Source of the DNA: Metabacillus schmidteae
GTDB taxonomy: Bacteria > Bacillota > Bacilli > Bacillales > Bacillaceae
DNA: 64,000 bases
Direction of reading: 5' to 3'
Assembly: GCF_903166545.1 (NCBI RefSeq)
Contig: NZ_CAESCH010000001.1
Coordinates: forward strand, 1,864,001-1,928,000
Shown here: in pieces, positions 33,623 through 42,981 of the stretch
Layout of the letters: each line of letters opens with the position of its first letter
Position numbering within the stretch: the stretch's first letter is position 1
The notes under the pieces: model-generated
Told to the model about the DNA's origin: nothing
Seen by the model: the letters and a program-made list of their open reading frames with translations, nothing else
The model's database searches: none
Program-made: the position numbers and the translations under genes

Positions 33623-34654
33623 ATGGTAAAAATGCGTGATGTAGCTAAATTAGCAAACGTTTCAGTTGCTACTGTTTCAAGGGTCCTGCATAATCCAGAA
33701 ACTGTAAAGGAAGCAACAAGAAAGAAAGTTCTAAGTGTTATAGAAGAGTTAAATTATCAACCTAATATGCTAGCCCGCCAGTTTCGTAGAAATGAAACGA
33801 ATATCATTCTCGTAGTTGTACCAAGTATTATGAATACTGTTTTCTCTGGTATTATTGAAGGAATTGAGTATGAAGCATCAAGGCATGGATATAGGGTTTT
33901 ACTAGGGAATACGAATAGAAAAGTAGAAAACGAGTATGGTCTCGTTGAATTATTAAAACAAAAGCAAACAGATGGAATGATTCTGCTATCAGAAAGGATG
34001 GATTCAAATTACATAAAAACATTAAGTGAAGAATATCCTCTAGTTCTAGCCACAGCTTATATTGAAGGGTTAAAAGTACCATCCGTCTCGATAGACAATA
34101 TTAGTAGTAGTCGAGAAGCTGTTGAACATCTGATTGGACTGGGGCATAAAAAGATTGCCCATATTTCTGGTCCGTTACAATTTGCAATGTCTAGAGATCG
34201 ATATAAAGGTTATAAACAAGCCTTGTTGCAAAACAATATAGAGATTCGTAATATGCTAGTACAAGAGGGGGACTTTACCTTTGAATCGGGATATAATCAA
34301 ATGCTGAAAATAATGGCATTAGAGAAGACACCTACTGCGATATTTGCAGCAAATGATGAAATGGCTATGGGAGCAATAAAGGCAGTGAAAGAGCTTGGAA
34401 TCGATGTTCCTAGAAATATAGCTGTTGTTGGATTTGATAATATTGGATTTTCTTCTAAATTTGATCCTGCCTTAACTACAGTTGCACAACCACTTTTTGA
34501 GATGGGGCAAAAATCCATGAAATTATTACTACAGCAAATTCAAGGAGTACCTTTATTAAAAGAACAATATATATTAGAGTGTGATTTTATTGTTAGAGAG
34601 TCATGTGGTGGAAAACGTAAGGAAAAGGTTATAACAGAAAAAATCACCACATAA
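33623..34654 (+). CDS. LacI-family transcriptional regulator
   Basis: A 343-residue LacI/GalR regulator with helix-turn-helix MRDVAKLANVSVATVSRVL, hinge NYQPNMLARQFRRN and a periplasmic-binding-like effector domain (NDEMAMGAIKAVKELG near the C-terminus). It heads the plus-strand operon containing a sugar isomerase/epimerase, an ABC importer and a Gfo/Idh dehydrogenase. TGTAAnCGGTTACA palindromes lie before it (33558) and right after it (34657 and 34720), so autoregulation plus control of the transport operon is likely. It starts with GCAGGGAGAATGG upstream. The effector sugar is unknown. Confidence 0.9.
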   Translation: MVKMRDVAKLANVSVATVSRVLHNPETVKEATRKKVLSVIEELNYQPNMLARQFRRNETNIILVVVPSIMNTVFSGIIEGIEYEASRHGYRVLLGNTNRKVENEYGLVELLKQKQTDGMILLSERMDSNYIKTLSEEYPLVLATAYIEGLKVPSVSIDNISSSREAVEHLIGLGHKKIAHISGPLQFAMSRDRYKGYKQALLQNNIEIRNMLVQEGDFTFESGYNQMLKIMALEKTPTAIFAANDEMAMGAIKAVKELGIDVPRNIAVVGFDNIGFSSKFDPALTTVAQPLFEMGQKSMKLLLQQIQGVPLLKEQYILECDFIVRESCGGKRKEKVITEKITT

Positions 34655-34656
34655 AA

Positions 34657-34670
34657 TGTAATCGGTTACA
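34657..34670 (+). promoter_or_regulatory. LacI-type operator O1 of the transport operon
   Basis: TGTAATCGGTTACA begins two bases after the lacI-type stop codon. It matches the 33558 site in 13 of 14 bases and deviates from the CcpA consensus at the R position. Confidence 0.7.
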
Positions 34671-34719
34671 AATTAGAGGGGGTGAATACATCGAAGTCTT
34701 AGAGAAATATAAATATTAC

Positions 34720-34733
34720 TGTAACCGGTTACA
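34720..34733 (+). promoter_or_regulatory. LacI-type operator O2 of the transport operon
   Basis: TGTAACCGGTTACA is a perfect 14-bp palindrome, exactly 63 bases (six helical turns) after the operator at 34657 and 30 bases before the next start codon. Confidence 0.75.
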
Positions 34734-34762
34734 TACAGATGTGGGAAAAGGAGGATTTATTT

Positions 34763-35527
34763 ATGGTTAATGTTCAATTTAGCTTACAGTTATTCACATT
34801 AAGAGAAGAGACTGAAAAAGATTTTATTGGAACATTGGAAAAAGTTGCAAGACTTGGATATCAAGGGGTAGAGTTTGCAGGATATGGAGGATTAACGGCA
34901 AGTCAATTAAAAACGGAACTTGATCGCCTAGGTTTAAAAGCAAGCTCCAGCCATGTACAAATTTCTATGCTTGAAAATGAATTAGACCAGGTCATTGAAT
35001 ATCAGCAAATAATAGGTAGTCAACATATTGCATGTCCTGTTCTTCCAACAGAAAGAAGAACAAAAGAAGCTTATTATGAACTTATCCCAATCTTAAATGA
35101 AATTGGTCATAAATGTCATGAAGCAGGTATTACGCTTTCTTACCATAATCATGATTTTGAATTAATTGAACTAGATAATGGCAAAAAGCCTTTAGAACTT
35201 CTATTAGACGAAACAAATCCTGAATGGGTGAAGGCAGAATTTGATGTGTATTGGTTAACAAAAGCAGGTGAAGATCCTGTTCAATGGTTAAAACGATATC
35301 AAGGAAGAACGCCACTTGTTCATCTTAAGGATATGACGTTAGATGGGGAAAAGTTTTTTGCGGAACTAGGAACTGGTGGGGTTAATCTAGATGGGGTACT
35401 AAATCAAGGAAAACAATCAAATGTAGAGTGGTTTGTTGTAGAACAGGATAGGTCTAGAAGATCACCTCTAGAGAGCATCGAAATTAGCATGAATTATTTG
35501 AAAAATAACCAATTGATCACGATTTAA
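34763..35527 (+). CDS. Sugar phosphate isomerase/epimerase (AP endonuclease 2-type TIM barrel)
   Basis: A 254-residue xylose-isomerase-like TIM-barrel protein: FSLQLFTLREETEKDF at the N-terminus, GYQGVEFAGYGG, YHNHDFEL (metal ligands), AEFDVYWLTKAGEDP and LVHLKDM near the C-terminus, the usual Glu/Asp/His metal set. Relatives include inosose isomerase/dehydratase and 3-keto-sugar epimerases. The open frame extends to 34739, but the ATG at 34763 has AAAAGGAGG at proper distance. It is the first structural gene after the paired operators. It is likely to process the keto-sugar made by the Gfo/Idh enzymes of the locus (inference). Confidence 0.88.
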   Translation: MVNVQFSLQLFTLREETEKDFIGTLEKVARLGYQGVEFAGYGGLTASQLKTELDRLGLKASSSHVQISMLENELDQVIEYQQIIGSQHIACPVLPTERRTKEAYYELIPILNEIGHKCHEAGITLSYHNHDFELIELDNGKKPLELLLDETNPEWVKAEFDVYWLTKAGEDPVQWLKRYQGRTPLVHLKDMTLDGEKFFAELGTGGVNLDGVLNQGKQSNVEWFVVEQDRSRRSPLESIEISMNYLKNNQLITI

Positions 35528-35558
35528 AGCTCATAACGAAAACAAAGGGGATGGAAGA

Positions 35559-36863
35559 ATGAAGAAATTAATATCTGTTTTCACAATTATGGCTGTTTTA
35601 CTACTAAGTGCATGTGGGCTCAACGGGGGTGGCGGCTCTACAGAGCAAGCAACATCAGACTCTGGTAAAAGTGAATCAAATGGCGGGAAAAAGACACTTG
35701 AATTCTGGCATATTGATCCAGGTGAAAAAGAGGCGGTTTATGAAGAAGCTGTTGCAAGATTCGAGGAAAAACATCCAGATGTCGACGTGAAAGTACTACG
35801 AATTCCGAACGATGCGTATAAACAAAAGTTATCAGTTGCCATGTCAGGTAATGATGCACCAGATGTGTTTCACAGCTGGGGTGGCGGCTGGCTAAAGAAT
35901 TTCGTGGATCAAGGAAAAGTTTATGATATTACAGATGCAACTGATAAATCTCATTTCAATGAGCTTGCTCTTAATAACGCGACCTATGATGGGAAAGTGT
36001 ATGGCATGCCTTTAAGCTTGACGATTGATGTTATTTTCTATAATAAAGAGCTATTTGAAAAGTTTGGACTTGAGGCACCAAAAACATATGATGAGTTATT
36101 AAATGTTATTGATACATTAAAAGAAAATGAAGTTGTCCCAATTGCGCTAGCTAATCAAACAAAATGGCCGGGTGCTTACATCTTTATGAATTTTGCTAGT
36201 AGAATTGCTGGACCGGAATTATTTGATAGTGCCTTCAAGCGACAAGGGAGAGGCTTTGATGATCCAGATTATGTTCAGGCTGGAAAATATATTCAAGAAC
36301 TAGTAGAAAGAGATGCATTCAATCCAGGCTTTAATGGTGTCCCGTATGATGAAGGTCAAGGGCGTCAATTATTATACTCTGGCAAGGCAGCGATGATGGA
36401 TATGTCCCTTTCTTTCTTAAATAATGTTAGGGAAGAAGCGCCTGAATTTGAGGAGAAAATGGATTTCTTCTTATTCCCAACAGTTCCTGGCGGTAAAGGA
36501 GACCAAACTCATGTGGGAGCAAATACAGGTCCAGTTTGGTCTGTAGCACAAAACAGTGAGAATCCAGATTTAGCAACTGAATTGGTAAAAGAACTAACTA
36601 GCACAGAAACAGCACAAAACTATACGGATAGAACTGGTTCCTTAGCTGCAGTTAAAGATGTAGTTCCAGCGGATGAATTCACTAAACGTTTTTACGATGT
36701 GTTACAACAAGCAACTCACTTACAAATGCCTTATGACCAAACACTTCCACCAGAGTTAGCAGAATTACACAAAGATACAACTCAAGCGATCTTTGGGCTG
36801 GACATGACACCTGAGGAAGCAGCAAAGAAAATGGAAGCAAAAGCTAAAGAGGTTTTAGAGTAA
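35559..36863 (+). CDS. ABC transporter sugar-binding lipoprotein (CUT1 family)
   Basis: A 434-residue extracellular solute-binding protein family 1 member. The signal MKKLISVFTIMAVLLLSACG gives a lipobox LSAC with mature Cys19. A Gly/Ser-rich linker follows, then LEFWHIDPGEKEAVYEEAV and the central GKVYGMPLSLTIDVIFYNKELFEKFGL characteristic of oligosaccharide binders. It captures a sugar or glycoside at the outer membrane face and delivers it to the two permeases encoded next. A GC-rich hairpin after its stop probably raises its mRNA level above that of the permeases. The ligand is unknown. Confidence 0.93.
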   Translation: MKKLISVFTIMAVLLLSACGLNGGGGSTEQATSDSGKSESNGGKKTLEFWHIDPGEKEAVYEEAVARFEEKHPDVDVKVLRIPNDAYKQKLSVAMSGNDAPDVFHSWGGGWLKNFVDQGKVYDITDATDKSHFNELALNNATYDGKVYGMPLSLTIDVIFYNKELFEKFGLEAPKTYDELLNVIDTLKENEVVPIALANQTKWPGAYIFMNFASRIAGPELFDSAFKRQGRGFDDPDYVQAGKYIQELVERDAFNPGFNGVPYDEGQGRQLLYSGKAAMMDMSLSFLNNVREEAPEFEEKMDFFLFPTVPGGKGDQTHVGANTGPVWSVAQNSENPDLATELVKELTSTETAQNYTDRTGSLAAVKDVVPADEFTKRFYDVLQQATHLQMPYDQTLPPELAELHKDTTQAIFGLDMTPEEAAKKMEAKAKEVLE

Positions 36864-36871
36864 TACAGTGG

Positions 36872-36889
36872 GAGGGGGATCTCCCCCTC
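36872..36889 (+). promoter_or_regulatory. Intercistronic hairpin after the binding-protein gene
   Basis: GAGGGGGA-tc-TCCCCCTC, a perfect GC-rich stem with only a short following T stretch (TTGTTG). It resembles hairpins that stabilise the upstream mRNA or partly terminate between a binding-protein gene and its permease genes. Confidence 0.6.
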
Positions 36890-36915
36890 TTGTTGTAAAA
36901 AAAGGAGTGACTGAA

Positions 36916-37860
36916 ATGGATACATCTGTAAAAGTGGCTGAAAATAGGACGATTGTCAAACAGATATCACGTACACAGAAAAAATTAAGAAGCGCTTTAA
37001 CCATTGGCGCATTCGTTGCCCCAGCGATTATTATTTATGCTGTCTATGTATTGTTCCCGATTTTTTCCACCCTCATGTATAGCTTTTATGAATGGGACGG
37101 CATGGGTGTAGGAGTATTTGTAGGATTACAAAATTATGTGGATCTTTTTAAAGACGCAATTTTCTGGAGAGCTCTCACAAATAATACATGGGTTGTATTA
37201 ACTTCGGTTTTTGCTCAAATCCCTCTAGGTTTAATCATGGCACTTATGTTGTTTGCTCCAATTAAAGGAATTAAATTCTTTGGTAGTGTTTATTTCTTTC
37301 CATTTCTCATGTCAACTGTTGCGATCGGTTTGTTATGGGTCTTAATGTTTGATCCAATAAATGGGATTATTAATAGTATCATTAATCTATTTGGCTTTGA
37401 AAATGTTTCGTGGCTAAGTGAAACAAATACCGCATTATTTGCTGTATTATTAGTTATCGTTTGGCAATTCGCTCCATTTTATATGATTCTATTTAAGGCT
37501 GCCATTGTTGGAATATCTGATGAATTATATGAAGCAGCTGAAATTGATGGTGCAAATCCTTTCCAAAAGTTTTTTCACATTACATTACCGCTTCTCATGC
37601 CAACGATTGTAAGCTCTTCTATTCTAGCAATTGTAGGATCGTTAAAAGCGTTTGATATTTTCTATATTATGACAGGTGGAGGTCCTAACCACGGAACGGA
37701 ATTATTAGGGACTTATATGTTTAAACAGGCGTTTATTAACTTCAATATGGGTTATGCAAGTGCGATTGCCTTTGTTATGTTCTTTTTAGCCTTATTCGTT
37801 ACGATTATTATTCAGGTGATGGATCATTTACGTAAAAAGAAGGGAGCCTACGGAATATGA
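36916..37860 (+). CDS. ABC transporter permease (MalF/UgpA-like, CUT1)
   Basis: A 314-residue inner-membrane permease with six transmembrane spans. The first is IGAFVAPAIIIYAVYVLFPIFSTLMYSF. The cytoplasmic EAA loop reads YEAAEIDGANPFQKFFHITLPLLMP. The open frame begins at 36868, but that lead encodes the preceding hairpin. The ATG at 36916 follows AAAAAAAGGAGTGACTGAA and is preferred. It forms the channel with the next permease, and the genes overlap by 4 bases. No ATPase gene is in the locus. In Bacillus a shared ATPase such as MsmX usually energises CUT1 systems of this kind. Confidence 0.93.
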   Translation: MDTSVKVAENRTIVKQISRTQKKLRSALTIGAFVAPAIIIYAVYVLFPIFSTLMYSFYEWDGMGVGVFVGLQNYVDLFKDAIFWRALTNNTWVVLTSVFAQIPLGLIMALMLFAPIKGIKFFGSVYFFPFLMSTVAIGLLWVLMFDPINGIINSIINLFGFENVSWLSETNTALFAVLLVIVWQFAPFYMILFKAAIVGISDELYEAAEIDGANPFQKFFHITLPLLMPTIVSSSILAIVGSLKAFDIFYIMTGGGPNHGTELLGTYMFKQAFINFNMGYASAIAFVMFFLALFVTIIIQVMDHLRKKKGAYGI

Positions 37861-38678
37861 CGATGGGATTTAAGAAACTACCTCTCTATATGATTGCCGT
37901 TATGTTGTTAGTCTTCACTGGTTTTCCTTTCATTTATATGATTTCAACTTCACTCAAGTCACGAAGTCAGTTTTTTGAGGAACCATTTGCATTATTTTCA
38001 TCGTTTAATTTTGAAAATTTTCAATCTGTTTTTGAAATGGGTTTAACCCGCTACTTTTTAAATAGCATGCTGGTATCCGTTGTAGCTGTTTTTGTTGTAA
38101 TGCTTGTAGCGGCATTAGCAAGCTACCCTTTAAGCAGAATGAAATTTAAATTAAACAAAGTTTTATTTTTACTATTTATATCAGGAATGATGTTGCCTAT
38201 CCATGCTACTCTTATCCCGATTTTTAAACTCACACAAAGCATGGGAGTTTTTGATACAGTATGGGCTTTATTAGGACCATATATTGCTTTTAGTCTACCA
38301 ATCTCAATCTTTATTTTGACTCAGTTTATGCAGGAAATTCCAAAATCATTAGAGGAAGCAGCAAAAATGGATGGTTGTAACCATTTTGGTATCTTCTGGA
38401 GAGTGATTTTGCCAATGTTAACACCAGCGTTGATGACCGTATTGATCTATAACTTTATCCACCTATGGAACGAATTTATTTTTGCTCTTGTTTTAATTTC
38501 AAGCCCAGAGAACATGACATTACCTTTAGGTCTACAAGACTTTAGAGGAGAGTTCTCAGTTAATATCCCTGGTCTTATGGCCGCCTTAACATTAGCAAGC
38601 TTGCCTATCCTTGTTGTGTATCTTTTCTCTCAAGAAAAAGTTGTAAAAGGTTTAGCAGGAGGAGCAGTAAAAGGATAA
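37857..38678 (+). CDS. ABC transporter permease (MalG/UgpE-like, CUT1)
   Basis: A 273-residue second permease with six spans. It opens LPLYMIAVMLLVFTGFPFIYMISTSLK, and the EAA loop reads LEEAAKMDGCNHFGIFWRVILPMLTPA. The start overlaps the previous stop (ATGA). An ATG two codons later is an alternative. With the preceding permease and the binding lipoprotein it forms a sugar importer needing an external ATPase. Confidence 0.93.
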   Translation: MTMGFKKLPLYMIAVMLLVFTGFPFIYMISTSLKSRSQFFEEPFALFSSFNFENFQSVFEMGLTRYFLNSMLVSVVAVFVVMLVAALASYPLSRMKFKLNKVLFLLFISGMMLPIHATLIPIFKLTQSMGVFDTVWALLGPYIAFSLPISIFILTQFMQEIPKSLEEAAKMDGCNHFGIFWRVILPMLTPALMTVLIYNFIHLWNEFIFALVLISSPENMTLPLGLQDFRGEFSVNIPGLMAALTLASLPILVVYLFSQEKVVKGLAGGAVKG

Positions 38679-38702
38679 AACAAATAACTGGAGGATGAAA
38701 AA

Positions 38703-39743
38703 ATGTCAAAGATTAAAGTTGGGGTTATTGGTTGTGGTAGTATTGCGAGAAGACGTCACCTAATCGAGTTTGCGAATAATGAAAGTGTTGAAATTGTAGC
38801 GGTGTGTGATATTGTGGAAACGCGTGCAGTGGAAATGGCTGAAAAATATGGAGCAATGGCTTATACACACTACGAAGAAGTGCTTCAACTTGAAGAAGTA
38901 GATGTAATAAGTGTTTGTTTACCAAATGATCTTCACGCTCCTGTTTCAATTGCAGCATTAAATGCAGGTAAACATGTTCTTTGTGAGAAACCTATGGCTA
39001 CGTCTAGAAAAGAAGCAGAAGAAATGATAGAAACTGCAAAACGGAATAATAAAACGTTAATGATTGCACATAATCAACGCTTTGTATCATCTCATCAAAA
39101 AGTAAAACAGCTAATAGAAAGCGGCGAAATTGGAAAGATTTATAGTTTCAGAACAACGTTTGGTCACCCTGGACCTGAGAAATGGAGCATCGATGGAAGA
39201 AATAGCTGGTTCTTTGATAAAAAACAGGCATTCATCGGTGCACTAGGAGATTTAGGAGTCCATAAATCAGATTTAATTCGTTACTTACTAGGAGAAGTGG
39301 CGGAGGTTAGTGCATTTGTTGAAACATCTGCGAAAGAAGATACAGACATAGATGATAACGCAGTTGCAGTTTTAAAAATGGAATCAGGTGTTATTGGAAC
39401 ATTAACAGCAAGTTGGTCTTATGTAACGGGTGGTGATAACTCTACTGTTATTTACGCTGAAAATGCTGTATTAAAGTTAGAGGATGACCCGGATCATTCA
39501 CTAATTGTCCAATATAAAAATGGAGAAGTTGTAAAGTACCAACTTGATAAAATCCAATCAAATGAAGAGGGTGGTCAAACAAATACTCATGTTATAGATC
39601 ACTTCATAGACGCGATCAGCAATAACAAAGCTCCACTTATTACTGGTGAAGAAGGGAGAAAATCCCTTGATGTTATATTAGCAGCACTTGAATCGAATGA
39701 AACGAGAAAAGTGGTGAAGGTAAATAAAATTCCAGTTGCATAA
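38703..39743 (+). CDS. Gfo/Idh/MocA family oxidoreductase
   Basis: A 346-residue NAD(P)-dependent dehydrogenase, third of its type in this locus: GVIGCGSIARRRHLIEF, HVLCEKPMATSRKEAEEM, and GALGDLGVHKSDLIRYLLGE with the catalytic Asp/His pair. Cotranscribed with the importer (24-base gap, TGGAGGATG upstream), it probably performs the first oxidation of the imported sugar or glycoside. The locus ends with a terminator. It differs clearly from the two minus-strand Gfo/Idh proteins. Confidence 0.9.
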   Translation: MSKIKVGVIGCGSIARRRHLIEFANNESVEIVAVCDIVETRAVEMAEKYGAMAYTHYEEVLQLEEVDVISVCLPNDLHAPVSIAALNAGKHVLCEKPMATSRKEAEEMIETAKRNNKTLMIAHNQRFVSSHQKVKQLIESGEIGKIYSFRTTFGHPGPEKWSIDGRNSWFFDKKQAFIGALGDLGVHKSDLIRYLLGEVAEVSAFVETSAKEDTDIDDNAVAVLKMESGVIGTLTASWSYVTGGDNSTVIYAENAVLKLEDDPDHSLIVQYKNGEVVKYQLDKIQSNEEGGQTNTHVIDHFIDAISNNKAPLITGEEGRKSLDVILAALESNETRKVVKVNKIPVA

Positions 39744-39751
39744 ACATTACT

Positions 39752-39788
39752 AAAAGTGAGTCTTATAAAGGCTCACTTTTTCTTTTTG
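39752..39788 (+). terminator. Terminator of the sugar-transport operon
   Basis: Stem AAAAGTGAG/CTCACTTTT followed by TCTTTTTG. Confidence 0.85.
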
Positions 39789-39994
39789 TTCTTTATTTTA
39801 AAAATTATCTTTGGATATGTTTGCTTAATGTTGCAATTAGTGGATTGAAGCATTATTCAACAGAAAAATTTAATATTGCCCATTCTTAAGAAATTCTTCA
39901 TTTTTCCCATACCTTTATATTAAGAACTTCTGTTTATACTGAGAACATCCGAAGTAAATTAAACATGGTATACTTTCGAAGGGAGGTTAGAGAG

Positions 39995-40687
39995 ATGAAC
40001 AATTATACTGTGCTAGTTGTAGATGATGATAAAGAAATCCGTGAGGCGATTGAAATATATTTAAAAAATGAAGGTTTGACTGTGTTATTAGCTGGTGATG
40101 GCGTAGAGGCAATTGAACGTTTAAGAGAAAGTGAAGTTCACTTAATCATTCTTGATGTCATGATGCCAAGAATGGATGGAATTTCTGCAACGTTTAAAAT
40201 TCGTGAGCAAAAAAACATTCCGATAATTATTTTGAGTGCAAAAAGTGAAGATACAGATAAGATTCTAGGTTTACAAGTTGGAGCGGATGATTATGTGACC
40301 AAACCCTTTAATCCTTTAGAACTTATAGCACGAGTGAAGTCTCAACTTCGAAGATATGTAAAATTAGGTCACTTTGAAGGAAGAAATCGAACGATAGATT
40401 TAAACGGTTTAACGATCGATCAGGAGGCAAAGGAAGTGGCTGTGAACGGAGAGGCTGTAAAATTAACTCCGATTGAATATAAAATTGTTGAATTATTAAT
40501 GATGAATGCTGGTCGTGTGTTCTCTATTTCGGAAATTTACGAACGTGTGTGGCAGGAACCATGTTATAACGCGGAAAATACGGTGGCTGTCCACATTCGA
40601 AAAATTCGCGAAAAAATTGAAATCGACCCTAAAAATCCAAGATATTTAAAGGTGGTATGGGGCATTGGATACAAAATGGAAAAATAG
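39995..40687 (+). CDS. OmpR/VanR-type response regulator
   Basis: A 230-residue response regulator. The receiver domain has the acidic pocket DDD near residue 10, phosphoacceptor Asp54 in LIILDVMMPRMDG, and the KPF motif (DDYVTKPFNPLELIARV). The C-terminal winged-helix DNA-binding domain reads LTPIEYKIVELLMMNAGRVFSISEIYERVW. An upstream in-frame ATG (39965) lacks a ribosome site. The ATG at 39995 follows GGGAGGTTAGAG. The gene overlaps the sensor kinase by 23 bases. No obvious target gene is adjacent. Confidence 0.92.
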   Translation: MNNYTVLVVDDDKEIREAIEIYLKNEGLTVLLAGDGVEAIERLRESEVHLIILDVMMPRMDGISATFKIREQKNIPIIILSAKSEDTDKILGLQVGADDYVTKPFNPLELIARVKSQLRRYVKLGHFEGRNRTIDLNGLTIDQEAKEVAVNGEAVKLTPIEYKIVELLMMNAGRVFSISEIYERVWQEPCYNAENTVAVHIRKIREKIEIDPKNPRYLKVVWGIGYKMEK

Positions 40688-42872
40688 AGTGGTCATGCTT
40701 TTATGGTTGATTTTGTTTACATATGGAATTAGTGGGGTGTTAACCGCACTTGTAAATGATAATGATTATTTAAAGACAAACTATTTTAAAACTTCACAAT
40801 ATGAAAGTACCGTCGGAACATTCATGAGTTATCTTCAGGCATTTGAGTTTTCTTATCAACAGAAGGAAGAGGTTAAAAGAAACCTTACAGTTGCTCAGGA
40901 AGAAATCGATGAATATCGTTATCGTTATGGTGAGTTAACTGATCAAATCCAGAGCATAAAGGATCAGTATCAATATAAAATTGAAGAGGCTAAAGCAAGT
41001 GGAAATGAAGATGTTGCCAATGTTTATATAAAAGAACGTGACACAAAACTTGAAGACATAACCAAAAACTTTGAAAGTGATGAATATGTTGAAGAAAAAA
41101 TTATAAAAGAAAAAGAAAAAAGAGTGGATGAATATTATAAAGAATTAGAAGGATATCGAAATGATTACAAAGTATATGATGAGGCATTTGCCTATTATTT
41201 AAAAAATACAGCCACAGGTGAGATCTATACAAATCTACCGTCTAAGAATACTAGGGAAGCCGATGCAGCTTTTAAGGCTGAAAATATGCTTTATGTAAAC
41301 TCCTACCCTGCTAACAATGTCAATTATTTAGGTGTTCGAGAAGAATCACTTATTTATGGCTACGAAGATGTTATGACAAATATAAATACAAATGCTTTAT
41401 ATGAAGGGAAAATTGGACTTCGTAAAGGTGTATCAAATGCAAATCCCATCATGGCTTCTTACCATAATTTTAATGATCACAGAATTGTATTCTGGATTTA
41501 TTCGATTGGTGCCCTCTTGTCACTTATAATTAGCATCATTATGGCAAGAAAAATGGCAATTTTTCAAAGAATAAAATCCCATAGCTTAAAGAAATATTAT
41601 GATCGTTTACCAATTGATGTGACCTTTGGGTTGTTTGGAATCACAGCAATCATTTCCTTACTATTAATTGATGAGTTCCCTCATTATTATGACTATTTTT
41701 CTTTTAGGGACCTGCTATATAGATTTTTTATGATGGTCTTTTTTCTAGGAATAACAATTGTCCAATGGATATATTTATTACCAATATTAAAAGAAATACA
41801 TTCAAATAAAGGGTTGCTAAAACATTCAATTACGTATCACCTAATGAAAATGATTCGGGATGCATTTTCAAATCGCAGAGTGGGAACTCAAGTGTTCCTT
41901 GTTCTGACAATCGTGTTTATGTTTGGCTTAGGAGCTGCTGTAGTGGTTGTTGAACCGAGGTTTTTACTTATCTACTTTCCAGCACTGCTTGTAGTGGCCT
42001 TGCCGATGTTCATTTTCTTGATAAAAAGAATTGGATACTATAATAAGATTATCCGACATACATCTTCCCTAACAAAGGGACAATTTGAAGCAGATTTGAA
42101 GGTTGTTGGAAAAACTTCTCTTGCTACTCTCGCCAGGGATATTAATCAATTAAAACATGGTGTGAAAACCTCGCGGAAAGAACAGGTGAAGAGCGAGCGA
42201 TTGAAAACTGAATTAATTACAAATGTAAGCCATGATCTGCGGACACCCTTAACATCCATCATTACGTATTCTGAGTTATTAAAAAATGGGGAGCTTTCAG
42301 ATGATGAACGTTCAACATATATTGAAATAATTGATCGTAAGTCAAAAAGATTAAAAGTGCTAATTGATGATTTATTTGAAGCATCGAAAATGGCCAGTGG
42401 AAACATTGAATTATCGAAGGCAAAGGTTGATGTTGTCCAACTTCTTCAACAGGCTCTTGCTGAATACAATGAAACAATTCAGTCTTCAACTGTTCAATTT
42501 CGTGTAACAAATCCTGATACACCTGTTTTTGCATATATAGATGGACAAAAGTTGTGGAGAGTTTTTGAAAATTTAATAGGAAATATACTGAAATATTCTT
42601 TAGAGAATACAAGGGCATATATAGCTATTAAGCTTGAAAATCAACAAATTTTGATCACGTTTAAAAATATTTCAAAGTATGAACTTAGTGATGATATTAA
42701 TGAATTATTTGAAAGGTTTAAACGTGGAGATGAATCACGTCATACGGAAGGATCCGGTTTAGGTTTAGCCATAGCAAAATCAATTATTGATCTGCACGAA
42801 GGACAACTGGAAATTGATGTTGATGGAGATTTATTTAAAGTGACAATCATTTTAGATGCTTTAGATTCATAA
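40665..42872 (+). CDS. Sensor histidine kinase with large extracellular domain
   Basis: A 735-residue kinase, long for its class. An N-terminal membrane span (VVMLLWLILFTYGISGVLTAL) is followed by an extracellular region of about 245 residues with charged coiled-coil character. Several more membrane spans follow (about 270-460), then a HisKA domain (TNVSHDLRTPLTSIITYSELL, His about 521) and HATPase_c (GSGLGLAIAKSIIDLHEG). The start lies inside the regulator gene. The multi-span region after the sensor is unusual and may sense membrane state. The two proteins form a complete two-component system. The signal is unknown. Confidence 0.9.
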   Translation: MDTKWKNRVVMLLWLILFTYGISGVLTALVNDNDYLKTNYFKTSQYESTVGTFMSYLQAFEFSYQQKEEVKRNLTVAQEEIDEYRYRYGELTDQIQSIKDQYQYKIEEAKASGNEDVANVYIKERDTKLEDITKNFESDEYVEEKIIKEKEKRVDEYYKELEGYRNDYKVYDEAFAYYLKNTATGEIYTNLPSKNTREADAAFKAENMLYVNSYPANNVNYLGVREESLIYGYEDVMTNINTNALYEGKIGLRKGVSNANPIMASYHNFNDHRIVFWIYSIGALLSLIISIIMARKMAIFQRIKSHSLKKYYDRLPIDVTFGLFGITAIISLLLIDEFPHYYDYFSFRDLLYRFFMMVFFLGITIVQWIYLLPILKEIHSNKGLLKHSITYHLMKMIRDAFSNRRVGTQVFLVLTIVFMFGLGAAVVVVEPRFLLIYFPALLVVALPMFIFLIKRIGYYNKIIRHTSSLTKGQFEADLKVVGKTSLATLARDINQLKHGVKTSRKEQVKSERLKTELITNVSHDLRTPLTSIITYSELLKNGELSDDERSTYIEIIDRKSKRLKVLIDDLFEASKMASGNIELSKAKVDVVQLLQQALAEYNETIQSSTVQFRVTNPDTPVFAYIDGQKLWRVFENLIGNILKYSLENTRAYIAIKLENQQILITFKNISKYELSDDINELFERFKRGDESRHTEGSGLGLAIAKSIIDLHEGQLEIDVDGDLFKVTIILDALDS

Positions 42873-42880
42873 TTTATAAA

Positions 42881-42912
42881 AAAGACAGTTTCTATAGAGC
42901 TGTCTTTTTATC
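42881..42912 (+). terminator. Terminator after the two-component operon
   Basis: Stem AAAAGACAG / CTGTCTTTTT enclosing a short AT-rich loop. Confidence 0.85.
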
Positions 42913-42981
42913 TTTTGGAAGAGAAAATTTATTCAATTTGATTTAGGTTGATTAAGGGGGCTAGCACATTTGATCAGTTTC

